From Aquatica leii (lineage: Eukaryota; Arthropoda; Insecta; Coleoptera; Lampyridae): a stretch of 64,000 bases of DNA. This document shows positions 36,443-58,009 of this stretch, piece by piece. The notes beneath the pieces were generated by a model, which saw only the letters and a list, made by a program, of their open reading frames with translations, searched no databases and had not been told where the DNA came from. A program made the translations under genes and the position numbers. Location: assembly GCA_035610365.1 (NCBI GenBank), contig CM069439.1, positions 17,807,533 to 17,871,532 of the forward strand, in the 5' to 3' direction. Numbering within the stretch: position 1 is the first letter of the stretch; each line of letters starts with the position of its first letter.

Positions 36443-37561
36443 TTATAATATAAATGGTACAATAGCTTTTCGTTTTTTAGGATAATTAGGAAATTCCTTC
36501 TTATAATTGCGGTGTTTTCCCAAGGCCCAAATAGTCATTTGGTACATTCCAGTGAGAGTGAAGAAAAGAGCTGAAAGCAGGGTGTTAGTTTAAAGTTCAT
36601 GCTGTGGTGTTTTTACCTGGTAAACAGCTAGTCATGATGCTGAAACCGAACCAAGCTGCGACTTCATACGTGTAGTTGGGACACGAGACGTAATTAAAGA
36701 GCTTATTAAAGATGAATCCATCTGGGTTAGGAATTTTACGAACGTTAGTTCCAGCTGGGCGAAGGTTACGGAATAACAAATGCGTGCTTAAGTTACCAAT
36801 TTCAGACAGCTAAAATGAGTCACTTGAATTATACCCGCACTTATATAACAAATAATCTTACCGCAAAGATTGATAAGCCAATTGCTGTTTGGATATAATG
36901 CGGTGGTGTAAATAAGGGATGATTAACATGATATGCTACATATGCTGTAAATCCCCAGTAATACCCGCAGTTCTTGAATAAATTAAAAACTGGCATCGTA
37001 GCATGTGAAAATCTATGTACAAAAATAGTTTCTAGAAGACGTTTAGCATAATGTATGCACCAACACAAAGCTGCAATTCTAAATAAAACTGTGAGAATAT
37101 ATTTGATTTAACTGTTTTAACATACCTTGCAGTATTAGTAAGATGTGGTTCAGTTACAGTACCATAAAATATCCATGGTCGAGTGGAAAATATTAAGTAT
37201 ACAATAAGGGGTCCCAAGTACTCGCAAAGGAATACAAAGCGCCACGATATTTGAGGCCCCAAATCTTTAACGTATACCTTCGCCCCATCTTTTAATTCTA
37301 AACTTGCAATTGTCGCGCTATCTTTTACATCTTTACCTTTAGCACTGGTACGAATTGATTGACGATTAACGTTGAGCTTTTTTTGCTGCTTGGCAACTTG
37401 GACTTTGATGTCTTTAACTGTGTCCGTATTCGACACTCGAATTTTTCCCAAAGAACGTTCGCTGACTGTACAAACTTCAATCTAAATAAATTTTTTTTAA
37501 TCAAAAAATTTAGGTTATAAATAAAAAATATAATAAAAAATAATTTTCTTACCTCAACCAT
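36443..37561 (-). CDS. TECR: Very-long-chain enoyl-CoA reductase (TECR/SC2)
   Basis: It catalyses the last step of the fatty-acid elongation cycle in the ER membrane, reducing trans-2-enoyl-CoA with NADPH. Exons on the minus strand are 37553-37561, 37126-37481, 36862-37078, 36617-36809 and 36443-36570, all with GT-AG junctions. They sum to 903 nt, or 300 aa, close to the 308 aa of the human enzyme. Residues about 1-80 form the ubiquitin-like N-terminal domain. [20 protein letters not shown] starts the membrane part. [41 protein letters not shown] and [19 protein letters not shown] are conserved blocks of the steroid 5-alpha-reductase fold, including its Tyr-rich active-site segment. The first coding exon is only nine bases (M-V-E). 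The gene looks complete and functional. Confidence 0.96.
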
Positions 37562-38161
37562 GACTTGGAGTTTTTTTGCGATTATCAGTAGGTTATTAAA
37601 AGTGTGATTGATTGTATAGTTTAGGTCGAAATGGTTAATTAAAATTCAATAATTCCTTTAAAGTACAGGAACGTGGCTCCAGTACCGTTACCGACTACTT
37701 ACTTAAAAAACGCCAACTCCATCAATAACCACTTTCTAATAATCCATTAACTAGTATAATTAACGTATACATAATTAACATAATTGTTTGTACAAAAATG
37801 AACTTTATACTCAGAAATTATCTTTTAATCCTACCAATTAAATGGAAAAAAAAACGAAATAAAAATTTTTTGTAATATACTTTAAAGTGGTTTAAATAAA
37901 GAGTATAATCTTATAGGTGATTTACGATTTACTAAATTACTTTTTTAATAAACTTTTACTTGCTCTTTTATATATTATGCGCTTAACTGATTATATAGAT
38001 ACATTCACGGTCATTACCGTTCCCTCTTTTGTTTAATTATACTTGTATGTATTTCATAATCAGAATAGTGTTTGTGACTTAACTTTGCAATGCGAACTTG
38101 TGTTAATTTCCTCGTATTCGTAGTCAATGTGGCTTCACACTGTATATCGGCGTGGATGGGC
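37562..38161. other. Upstream of TECR, no gene seen
   Basis: AT-rich presumed promoter and 5' UTR region of TECR. No reliable motif was identified. Confidence 0.35.
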
Positions 38162-38560
38162 TAGTCCAGGGTCGTTGTATCGATATATCGATACAAACCA
38201 CAAGCTCGTATCGAAATATCGATACGTATCGATATTTCGATACGTATCAACATTTCAATACGTATATTTGTCTTTCTAATGCCCTTATTAATTAACAACT
38301 TTTTTTCTAAAATTACAAGTGTATTTTTATCTTAGATTTCAAAAAATCTGCTACACAGATACACTGATATTTAGATAGGTATTGGGTACGATATTTCGAT
38401 ACGTATCGATATTTCGATACGTATCGATATTTCGATACGTATCGATATTTCGATACGTAGCGAAACTTCGATACGTATCGATATTCCGATACGTATCGAT
38501 ATATCGATACAAATTGGGTATCGATATTCGATACACAAAATTCCGTATCGCCCAGCACTA
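38162..38560. mobile_element. hAT-type MITE with ATCGAT palindrome array
   Basis: The 399-bp block begins TAGTCCAGGGTCGTTGTATC and ends with the inverse of TAGTGCTGGGCGATACGG, which are imperfect terminal inverted repeats. The 8-bp string GGATGGGC flanks it on both sides (38154-38161 and 38561-38568), the target duplication size of hAT elements. The inside has two tracts (about 38175-38265 and 38385-38535) built from an 18-bp unit (CGATATTTCGATACGTAT) that contains many ATCGATA palindromes. The small minus-strand ORFs rich in RYVSKY or RIEISI are artefacts of the 18-bp period. Confidence 0.82.
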
Positions 38561-38569
38561 GGATGGGCA

Positions 38570-49417
<10,848 letters not shown>

Positions 49418-49719
49418 GCGCCATCTAGTATTTACCTATTAAATGTTTATACGTTACCTAATATTATTACACAATATACTATGTATTTTAAATTAAAAAA
49501 ATTACGAGATTTTTAGATGTTATGATTACTATTAATTGTCGGTAAACTTTTGATTCATGTTTTCAGATTCTTAACAAATTGACCTGTTTATATCCATAGA
49601 AAAGGGAACGAATGAAGCGGTACAGTGGTTGTTGATGTCGGGAGACTGGAGTTTCTTTGCGTTTATTGGTGCGTCACTTATATGTATTATATTGGAAACT
49701 TATTATATTCTGATAAGAA
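49418..49719 (+). other. COPA 3' flank
   Basis: Non-coding. ATTAAA at 49438-49443 and AT-rich sequence to about 49500 are candidates for the polyadenylation region. Confidence 0.35.
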
Positions 49720-50160
49720 CGTAACTGAAGTTGCCAACGTTTCGCCTACTTTCGCAGGGAGTGAAAAAATTCATCAACTTGAGATCCAGACTAGATTCTA
49801 AACTCCAAACAGGTAAAAGAAAATGATGAACTTGAAGAAGGAAACTACCATTTGATAAAGAACCACTAAAGACTTAGGTCAACTTGTGAATTAAGCCATG
49901 TTCTAAACACCATAGAAGTTACTTAGTAGAAGTAGTCTTCGTATATGTATTAAAAAAATGGATCGTCGCGGTTGGTTGAGCGCAACTCTGAGTTACGGTC
50001 AAAAAGGGGCGTTTCTTCGATAAATGACTAGCAACTGGGAGCTAAAGTGGGAATAGTTAGAAACCGCGCTCACGATGAATTTATTAGCATGTTTGATTTC
50101 TATGCCTTCTCGGATTTTCTTATTGAAGAAGATCGGAAATTTTGCAATGTAGGCTGTGGC
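49720..50160. repeat. Dispersed repeat, copy 2 (partner at 27485-27890)
   Basis: It contains GAAGTTGCCAACGTTTCGCC, a TTCTAAACACCATAGAAGT block, ATCGTCGCGGTTGGTTGAGC, TTTCTTCGATAAATGACTA and TTATTGAAGAAGA in the same order as the copy 22 kb upstream. It has no intact ORF. The 117-codon minus ORF just downstream (50171-50524) shows no motif. Confidence 0.6.
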
Positions 50161-50579
50161 AAAATGATGTTCAGCAACAACAAAAATTTGCCTCTTTTTT
50201 ATATAACTCTCTCATAATTGCAACGTCAATTACGATGAGACCTGCTTTTTGGGCGATCTCGTAAAGCGAAAAGTGGTTTTGACAAGTGGAGTCATTTGTT
50301 TTGTACAGAAGTGAACACTCGTACAATAGTTGAATGTTAAATGAACCATAGGGCACTGGATATAGAAGATCAAGATCTGGATGGTTGAATCTATTAAATG
50401 TTGAGGAGTGGTTCAGAACTTCAAAGAAGTATCGCGTGTCCGGATAAGGGTACGGAGCGACTGTATCTCGACAATGGTAATGCCTAGACGTTTGGGAAAG
50501 GAATCTTTGTAAATAAAGTATCATGTACGAGAATAATATGCATCTCTACCACATTGTTTTACATCAGGCATTAAAAGCT

Positions 50580-51180
50580 ACTGATTATGATACTAGACTG
50601 AACCATTGTCACTGGCTTTGAATATGATTCGGAAAAATCGAAATTTTCTGTCACTAATACTATAGACGGATGAAGCAACTTTCAATAACGCAGGTGTTGT
50701 AAATTTACTTAATGTGCATTATTAACCCGAGCAAAACCCACATTGGATGCAGCAAGTAGAATATCAAAATCGCTTGAACGTATATGGTGTGGAATCGTGG
50801 AAGGAAAATTTGTAGGGTCACATTTTTTGACCAAACTCTTAACGGAGAAATGTTTTTGGAATTTTTGAGCGTTTTTCTTCCACTACTTTTAGAAGACGTT
50901 TTCTTGGAAACAACAAGAAACGTGTGGATCCAGCTTGATTGTTGTCCGGCGCATTCTAGCCGAAACGTGTGTCGTCCGGATTAACTTTAGATTTTTACCT
51001 ATACGGTAGACTGAAATATCTGGTTTTTCAAGAGAAATCAATAATCAAGGAAAATATGATAGAAAGATACGAAATGCCATTAGAAGCTTGTCTAGGGCTG
51101 AAATTGAAGCAGCGGTTTTTTAAATAAATGCATCGAGAATGATGGATGACATTTTGAAGATTTGTGAGCTATTTGTGGCT
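50580..51180 (+). pseudogene. DDE transposase relic (plus strand)
   Basis: Frames read TDEATFNNAGVVNLLNVHY-like sequence near 50660, then NPHWMQQVEYQNRLNVYG, and the ORF 50784-50984 (GRKICRVTFFDQTLNGEMFL, then FLPLLLEDVFLETTRNVWI). That ORF ends just after QLDCCPAHSSRNV, which holds a catalytic Asp. Decayed sequence continues to about 51130 (NMIERYEMPLEACLGLKLKQ-like). This is the same broad mariner-like type as at 28100-28720 but in better condition. The segment with the next catalytic acidic residue (RSPDL...PLDFYLWG region) is deleted between about 50980 and 51000. Confidence 0.7.
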
Positions 51181-52025
51181 AAGTCCAGGCTTCCTGTACT
51201 TCTTTTATTTTATTGTTATCAGTGATGTTTTGTTGATCCGTTGATCTTTAAACACGTTTCAAAACTAGTTTTGAATCATTGCAGTGATTTTTTTTCTCGC
51301 TAAAGTAACTTGATCCAATTGAAGTACTCGAACGTTTAACATTTTCTCTTATAGATCGAAAACGGATATCGTGGTGCGGTTTTCACTAAAATTTAGCTAA
51401 TTTTATGACAGCTTTATTTGAAACGAAACTGTTTAACAAAATTTCTGTTAAAAGATCATAAACGGTTCTTTTAAACGAGATGAAAAATAGATTAAATGGA
51501 TCAAAAAATATTAGAATATAAATATTGAATAATGTATTGGCCTCCCTCTTGCTTATTATGGCAGATACGAAAAATAATACACCGTATCACTCAAGCTATC
51601 AAATTATGTTTTTAAAGGTATAGTTTAACTTATAATTCAGCTTTTAAGACTCAATAGAAATTTTTTTAATGCATTTATCTTTCTAGAGACAGGATGATTT
51701 GGTAAAAGTCAGTAGCAAGCAAATAGAATAGAATAGTTTTTTCTGATAATTTCAAACTTTTCTTGGCTTAGTCTTTAGTGATTTGTAGAGAGAATACTAA
51801 TGCTCATTATTATGTTTGATATAAAGACTTTAGCTGTGTCGATTTTTACTGATTTTTTGTAGACAGGAAAGATGTTCTCAAGATAACAATAGGATAATTG
51901 TGTTGTAATTAAAGAATCATAATAATTATGTGTTTACTTTTACATTTAATATAGAAAATCGTTTCTGGAAAGGTTTCTGGTTTAGAATTTAATATTTATT
52001 TTTAATAGATTAAATTATAATATAT
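51180..52025. other. Intergenic, no gene seen
   Basis: AT-rich. Nothing could be assigned. Confidence 0.4.
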
Positions 52026-52717
52026 TGAAACGTTAGCGAACTTGTCAGTCTCGAGAGCCTTCACGAAGTTTGTATTCATTTCCAGAACGTTTACCAAAGG
52101 GTGTAGAAAATTCTCGAAAGATAATATAAGTGGGCATAGGTCAGTGATTTGAAGTCTAAAGTGTTAAAAAGATGTTTAAATAAATAAGTGATTAGTGCGA
52201 GTTTGAGATAAATTTAACGAAGTATAAACTTACGTGCCTTTAACGTAAACCAAGTGTCAGTTTTAAGATAAACAGAAGTTATCCGCGGACATTATTTATT
52301 GAGTGGTTGTAATACATAAATTAGTGTAAGTGTTTTTCTTAAATATCGTTAGATTTAATTAGTTCGTATTCAAACGTTCGAGAAGTTATCTGCAAGTTTA
52401 AGAGCCTTCTGGAAGTTGTTATTCATCTTTTAGAAGATATACCGAAAGATAGGGAACACTCGAGAAGGATTTCCAAATGTGTATAAATACCGAAGAAACA
52501 AATCGTAGGTCAGTTATTGCCGTAATGCGAATACAGCAGTGTTAAGAAGATTATTTAAGTTGAAATAAATAAGTGATAGTCTTATACAACGGTTATATAT
52601 AAATTATACTGTAAGTGTTTTTATTAAATATTATTAGATTTAATTAGTTCGGTTAGTTTAAACGTGTATATATTTTTAGTAGTTTGATAAATTAGTTTTA
52701 ATAATAAATTCGTTACA
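52026..52717 (+). repeat. Tandem Gypsy LTRs
   Basis: The first unit (52026-52370) starts TGAAACGTTAGCGAAC. The second (52371-52717) starts with the related CAAACGTTCGAGAAGTTA and ends AATAATAAATTCGTTACA. Both carry a GAGAGCC/GAGCCTTC...GAAGTT segment, GGTCAGT, AAATAAATAAGTGAT and TAAGTGTTTTT.TTAAATAT.GTTAGATTTAATTAGTTCG. The first unit lacks the terminal ~50 bases seen in the second. GTATAAATACC in the second unit is a likely core promoter. It is the same family as the minus-strand LTR at 20884-21227, which has only one unit. Confidence 0.75.
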
Positions 52718-53845
52718 GTATAGTATATAATATACTACTACTATAAACGTGTAAATGTTTTGTGTACCTATAAATAAGTTAGCTTTAAAATTCGTTACTT
52801 TGGTGATACAGGTGTGCGGTATTGAAACTCGTTGAAATCGTGTAAATAAATAAGACTGTTTAGTTGGCGCACACTGAAGGTGTGGTGATGGCACGCCTGG
52901 ATGAAAATCTCCGGGAAGGCTACATTCGCGCGATTGATTCAATGGAGGGCGACTTAGTTGAAAAGGAACTACTCGTTGGCAGAACTTTAGTACGAGTGAA
53001 AAACACGATACCAGTAAGGATCTTAAATGTCAACTCAGATCCAGTAACGTTGAAAAAGAAGTCCGTGGTAGGCCAATGCACGCCAGTATTTAAAATTGTG
53101 AGATACGTGAAGTCTAACGAAGATCATCATCAAGATGTGTTCGCACTGGAGAGTGGTTTCAAAGGAATAACTAAGGTGGTAAAACATAAAATTAATACCG
53201 GAGACGCTCTGCCGATACGACAGCATCCGCGCCGACTTCCTTTGGCGAAAAGAAAAGAAGCCGAACAAATAATTACGGATATGGAGAGAGAAGGCGTGAT
53301 TGAACCTTCAAGTAGCCCATGGACATCCCCAGTGGTACTCGTAAAGAAGAAATATGGATCAACGACGTTTTGCGTAGACTACAGGCAGCTTAACGATGTG
53401 ACCAAAAAGGACAGCTATCCTTTTCCGAGAATTGACGATACGTTACACACTGTTCGGATTTCAGTTCGGCAACAACTTGAAAGAAGTGTTCCAGCGACTA
53501 CGCGGGGCAATATCTTGGTCACGTCGTGTCTAGAGAAGGAGTAAAGGCTGATCCAGACAACATCTGAACCGTGCAAGCATGGCCAAGGCCAATTGACAAA
53601 CATCAGGTTCTAAGTTTCTTTGGATTGTGCACGTATTATAGACGATTTGTACACGGATTTGCCAATATTGCCAAACCTTTGACGAAATTGACCGAAGAAA
53701 GAGCAGAATTTAGATGGAATGAAGACTGAAAAAATGCTGTCCATCAACTAAAACAGGCCCTAGTCACTTCGCCGATTTTGAATTATCCAAGAGAAGATGG
53801 AAAATTTGTTTTGGATACGGACGCAAGCATAAATTTGCCATGATT
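52718..53845 (+). pseudogene. Gypsy pol remnant with internal deletions
   Basis: The ORF 52864-53544 reads a protease-to-RT linker ([30 protein letters not shown]) and then reverse transcriptase: [39 protein letters not shown] and the [20 protein letters not shown] motif. RT then stops at RIDDTLHTV, and the palm with YxDD is deleted. The next recognisable part, in other frames, is [11 protein letters not shown], then [30 protein letters not shown] and RRFVHGFANIAKPLTKL, up to FVLDTDAS, which is the start of RNase H. It is cut off at about 53840. At least two internal deletions and several stops make it dead. It sits directly downstream of the tandem LTRs in the matching orientation. Confidence 0.85.
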
Positions 53846-54307
53846 GAATTTACATTATAATAATTAAAAAAATTGTCGGGGTTTGCAGTTCGGGATTTGA
53901 AACCTATTTATCCTGGTTTCGTGATTTTACAAATGGCAGCCCCATTAGAAACCGGAAACATGAATTTTTTTTTTTTTTAATAATTGAAAAATTTTGAATT
54001 TTGCCAAACAATAATAATTGCGATTTCTTAATTTACTACTTTCAATTGGATACTACTGATTTTTGTTTTGTGTGAATTGAGATTTGATAATAATAAAGCT
54101 ACTAAAGAGACAATTTTTTGTTACGATCAAGCTTATTTTATTGTTTTCTTTTCGATAAAACTGTAATGCGGTGTTTTTATATTTATTTCAACCTTTAACA
54201 ACAGTCTTACAAATTCATTCAAAAAAAAAAATTGTACAGTTTTCTGTATTTTTCGGAAATTATGAACGACAAATATACCGTTTCACTTAGAACACGTCGT
54301 GCAAATT
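53846..54307. other. Intergenic, no gene seen
   Basis: AT-rich with long A or T runs. It includes the presumed 3' UTR of the minus-strand gene ending at 54308. Confidence 0.35.
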
Positions 54308-54884
54308 CTACCGCTTCGTGATTACTGAATTGAAACCATTGCTGGCTTCAAACGCGAGAGCCTTTTCGTACGTTAAAACTGCATATGAAAGCGGTCGAAT
54401 CGTCACGATAGAATGCTCTGCTACATTCAAATATTTCAATTCATAATAATTTGTATCGTTTTTAGTTTTAATGAACGTCTGGGGGATTTGCGCCCTAGAG
54501 CCTTTATTGACTAGCCGCCACTGCCGCTTGGTATTGTCAATGTTTATGATTTGTCTTATTTGAATTTCTTGAATACTATCGCGAACGGCTACGAATGGAT
54601 TGCCAATCGCATTCGCTAACAAGTCTAGTATATACCGCTAATTATTTCATTCGAACTTACCGAGGTGTTCCGTTTTTTGTTTAGTTGAGTGTACCTATAC
54701 ATAAACATTATATATCGTTGTAGTTGATGCAATGTAATGCTTATTGAATTTTCCACTCGTGCCACAGCTTCCCACGTACTTTGAACTTTTTTTCTGTGGT
54801 GTACTCCTTCAGATAGAAATTATACAAACATGACTCTTTTTCGATTACTTCTACCAAAATCGTTTGAAATGAAATGTCTGCCAT
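54308..54884 (-). CDS. Candidate small secreted protein, family unknown
   Basis: Three minus-strand exons, 54780-54884, 54661-54694 and 54308-54624, join in phase through GT-AG introns of 85 and 36 nt to give 151 aa. The donors are good (AAA|GTACGT and CTCG|GTAAGT). Translation from the ATG at 54884 reads MADISFQTILVEVIEKESCL, then YNFYLKEYTTEKKFK, KTEHLDLLANAIGNPF, IINIDNTKRQWRLVNK and NYYELKYLNVAEHSIV. In the same frame upstream of that ATG the sequence gives FFLFCFFVLPVM, and a TTTTAG acceptor precedes it. The true start may therefore lie in an earlier exon, with this stretch as a signal peptide. I do not recognise the family; it has a single Cys and no repeat or membrane helix in the body. 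The 36-nt intron is unusually short, which lowers confidence. Confidence 0.5.
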
Positions 54885-54919
54885 CACAGGCAATACAAAA
54901 AAGCAGAATAAAAAAAAAC

Positions 54920-55620
54920 TAAAATTAAAAATTTGTTAGCGCCTAATCACGTGAAACTGAAGTAACAGAAAACTGTTTTCCGAGTTTCTCGAAACCTGGT
55001 TTTGTAAAATCAATTAAACTAAAGTTTGATAAAACACAGTGTGTTTAGCCCTGTGTTAAGCTTATCTATATGTTTCAAGAATCAGTTTACCAATATATCG
55101 GTTACTCATGTAAACCGGTTCAACAGACCGATTTTCTGGAGAACCAGGGGGGTTGTTTACTTTTCTTTTGTCTCATTAGTACTTTTTTCATCTTGTTTTG
55201 TTAGCTGCTTTCGTATTTTTTGTCAACAAGTTGTTGATTTTCTCGCCACGAGTACGTATTTTCGGTTTTTCTAAACCGTATTCATTTGGGTTTCTTTTGT
55301 TTTCTTATTTTGGCTTTTGCAGCTTGTAGATTTTTTTTTCGCGGCTTTGAAAAAAAATATTTGAAGCTGTTCAATGACTTTTGACAGGCCCGCGCCGTAC
55401 ATAAGGGCAAAGTGTTGTGGTGCACGACGGCGCCGAAGACGCCGAATTCAAAACTCAAAATTAAAAAAAAAAGATAAAGCAACAAACAACATTGTCAAAA
55501 CAAAATTTATAATGATAAAAAAACCAGTAAGGAATTACATTGTTTTTTATTTGGTTATTTTTTTATTTTTACTCGAGGGAACCGAATTACTTTTCGAATA
55601 TAATATACTTTCCAGAGTAC
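54920..55620. other. Intergenic, no gene supported
   Basis: Small ORFs at 55026-55274 and 55374-55658 contain no motif. A short GC-rich patch at 55385-55445 (GGCGCCGAAGACGCC) is the only compositional feature. Confidence 0.35.
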
Positions 55621-56264
55621 GCAATAATAGCATTTATTCGATCGAATACGTAACATGATAACATGAATTGTGTGAACTCAAATAAATCTGATTTTATTTA
55701 TGTTTGAGCTTGAAATTTGGCTTGCAACGAGCGAACAAGCGTTTTTTCCTGTCTGAGCTTGTAATGTACGAAATTTTGTATATTTAAGGGCTGCATCGTA
55801 CGCGATTTTATTTGTTGCCTGATGGTCGACCGATAATTAACTCAGCGAACTGAAAAGGTGCATGGGGTAAAAAATATCTGCTTTTGAAACTTTAGTTTTT
55901 TGTAGTTTTACTTTTACAGACTTTTAGTCATGTGTTTTGTGTTGTGAATTAAGGTGAGTTCATCTAAAATTTATTTTTTATTTTAGATTTATTAAAACAT
56001 TAAAAGCCAAAAACTTGTATCTCAAAAATTCTTTTATGTTTGATTATATAAACATCATTGTTAATTGAATTAAGTTTAAACAGAATAATTGATAAGCACT
56101 AATATTACTATTTATAAAAATTTATAAATGTTAAAATAACTTGAAATAAGTAATGTTGAGAAAATACTTTCGAGTTTGAGTTTGAGACGTCGAAACATTT
56201 CCATTTTTCATGATTAATTTGTCAATTTGTTTACTTACCTATTAATTTCTTTACAGTATACAGG

Positions 56265-56969
56265 ATGTCAGAAAAAAAGAAGAAATTGCCTGGATACCAA
56301 AATTTGCTAAATAAAAGAAAAAGAGAGGAAGAACTGGAAAGCCATGTCAAAATTACGCAATCTTTTTCAAAACCTGAGTCTACTTTGCCAAATAATAATA
56401 ACAATAATAATACAGCCGAATTCCAATATTCTGAACCTGTACTTGAAGCAAGTATCAGCAGCAGACAAGAAACTGATCTTTTAGAAAGCAGAGAAGAGTA
56501 TTACAAAAGAAACGGGTACGCGAGTGAAGAAGTGGAGAGATTAAGAGAAGAGGGAGTAGGGATAAGGGAAGAAATAATAAGGAGAGATAGAGACATCGAA
56601 AAACAAGAAAGATGGACAAAGATAAAAAAGAGCAGATATAATAGGAATTATAAAGATATCAAGGGTGAAGGGGTGCCGGAAAATTTAAAAGATAGAGAGA
56701 TTAAAAACAACAAAAGGAAAAAAATGGTAGCAAGGTTCAGAGGTGGCAACGAGGAATTAGGGAACAAATATTGGAAAGAAGAACCAGAAAAGTTGTGCAG
56801 GCTATGTGGATCAGAAACGGAAGACCTTAACCACATGAGAAAGAAATGCAGGGAACTAAGAGAAGAGGGGATGAAAATAGAGGAAATCTTAGATGAAAAC
56901 GGAAAAGGAGCGGAATGGATGGAGGAAGTATGGAGCAGGAGGAAAAAGTTAAGGGGGGAGAAGGGATAA
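56265..56969 (+). CDS. Chimeric ORF: hAT N-terminus fused to LINE C-terminus
   Basis: The 234-codon frame consists of 75 codons of hAT transposase N-terminus (56265-56489) and 159 codons of LINE ORF2 C-terminus. The LINE part has EEVERLREEGVGIREEIIRR, a long Lys/Arg/Glu-rich helix-like region, VARFRGGNEELGNKYWKEE and a CCHC knuckle (C-x2-C-x8-H-x4-C in LCRLCGSETEDLNHMRKKC). The insertion happens to keep frame. It may be no more than a chance ORF; a 5' UTR intron and hAT promoter region lie upstream, so it could be transcribed. Confidence 0.6.
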   Translation: MSEKKKKLPGYQNLLNKRKREEELESHVKITQSFSKPESTLPNNNNNNNTAEFQYSEPVLEASISSRQETDLLESREEYYKRNGYASEEVERLREEGVGIREEIIRRDRDIEKQERWTKIKKSRYNRNYKDIKGEGVPENLKDREIKNNKRKKMVARFRGGNEELGNKYWKEEPEKLCRLCGSETEDLNHMRKKCRELREEGMKIEEILDENGKGAEWMEEVWSRRKKLRGEKG

Positions 56970-57047
56970 GAAAATGTATTATAGATGTATATATAACACG
57001 ATCAAATTTGTAAGCCAAATGGCAACGAATAAAGTTAAACTTATATA
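56490..57047 (+). mobile_element. 5'-truncated LINE insertion with 11-bp target duplication
   Basis: TTTTAGAAAGC occurs at 56479-56489 and again at 57048-57058, and the uninterrupted site is present in hAT copy 2 (CTAGAAAGCAATCC near 57776). The 558-bp insert is the 3' end of the same LINE family as 29345-31808 and ends GCAACGAATAAAGTTAAACTTATATA. Its coding region has no stop, unlike the older copy, so it is comparatively young. Confidence 0.88.
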
Positions 57048-58009
57048 TTTTAGAAAGCAATCCATCAACATCTTCAAGTTCCGCTGATAATGAGAAATCA
57101 ACACCTTACACAAAAATTACTAACATTTATTCGATCGAATACGTAACATGATAACATGAACTGTGTGAACTCAAACAAATCTGATTTTATTCATGTTTGA
57201 GCTTGAAATTTGTCTTGCAACGAGCGAACAAGAGTTTTTTTCCTGTCTGAGCTTGTAATGTACGAAACTGCATCGGTCGCGATTTCATTTGTTGCCTGAT
57301 GTCCGATCGATAATTAACTTGGCGAAGTGAAAAGGTGCATGGGGTAAAAAATATCTGCATTTGAAACTTTAGTTTTGTAGTTTTACAGACTTTATAGTGA
57401 TGTGTTTTGTGTTGTGAATTAAGGTGAGTTCATCTAAAATTTATTTTTTATTTTAGATTTATTAAAACATTAAAAGTCAAAAACTTGCATCTCAAAAATC
57501 CATTTATACTTGATTATATAAACATCATTGTTAATTGAAGTAAATTCAAACAGAATAATTGATAAGCACTAATATAAATTCTCTGGATATCATAATTTGC
57601 TGAATAAAAAGAAAAGAGAGGAAGAACTGATGCCATCATGCCAAAATTAAGCATTTTTTTTTAAAACCCGAGTCTACTTTGCCAAATATTAATACCAACA
57701 ATAATACAGCTGAATCCCAATATTTTAAACCTGTACTTGAAACAAGTATCAGCAGCAGACTAGAAACTGATCTTCTAGAAAGCAATCCATCAACATCTTT
57801 AAGTTCTGCTGATAATGAAAAATCAGCACCTTTAAAAATTATCAGAACGGAAAATATGAGTCAACTTTCGAAAGATGCTGCACTATGACCAAAGAAATTA
57901 CGTCCTAATAATATTCAAGAATTAGTAGAACGTGGCCCTACTCATTATCAAAACAAAAAGAATATTTATTCAAGAGATAGTTCGGAGTCGGGCGTAAGGT
58001 TTCCAATAG

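Larger units (their letters stand above)
55622..57115 (+). mobile_element. hAT element copy 1 (ZMYM1-like), 5' part, split by a LINE
   Basis: The block from 55629 to about 56100 matches the block from 57125 to about 57575 (TTATTCGATCGAATACGTAA, CGAGCGAACAAG, TGCATGGGGTAAAAAATATC, TTGTGTTGTGAATTAAGGTG). A GT-AG intron in the 5' UTR (AAG|GTGAGT at about 55952, TTTACAG at about 56256) precedes ATG 56265. The N-terminus KKKKLPGYQNLLNKRKREEE, then KITQSFSKPEST, SISSRQETDLLES is that of hAT-type transposases related to ZMYM1 proteins. After codon 75 the reading frame passes into LINE sequence. The hAT text resumes at 57059 (AATCCATCAACATCTTCAAG) and stops about 57112, where copy 2 begins. Confidence 0.75.

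Noticed and set aside
50171-50524. 117-codon minus-strand ORF beside the dispersed repeat
   Set aside because: No domain or signal; length alone is not enough in repeat-rich sequence.
55374-55658. 94-codon ORF with an Arg-rich run
   Set aside because: The Arg run is a translation of a small GC-rich patch; the remainder is Lys/Ile-rich AT sequence without a domain.
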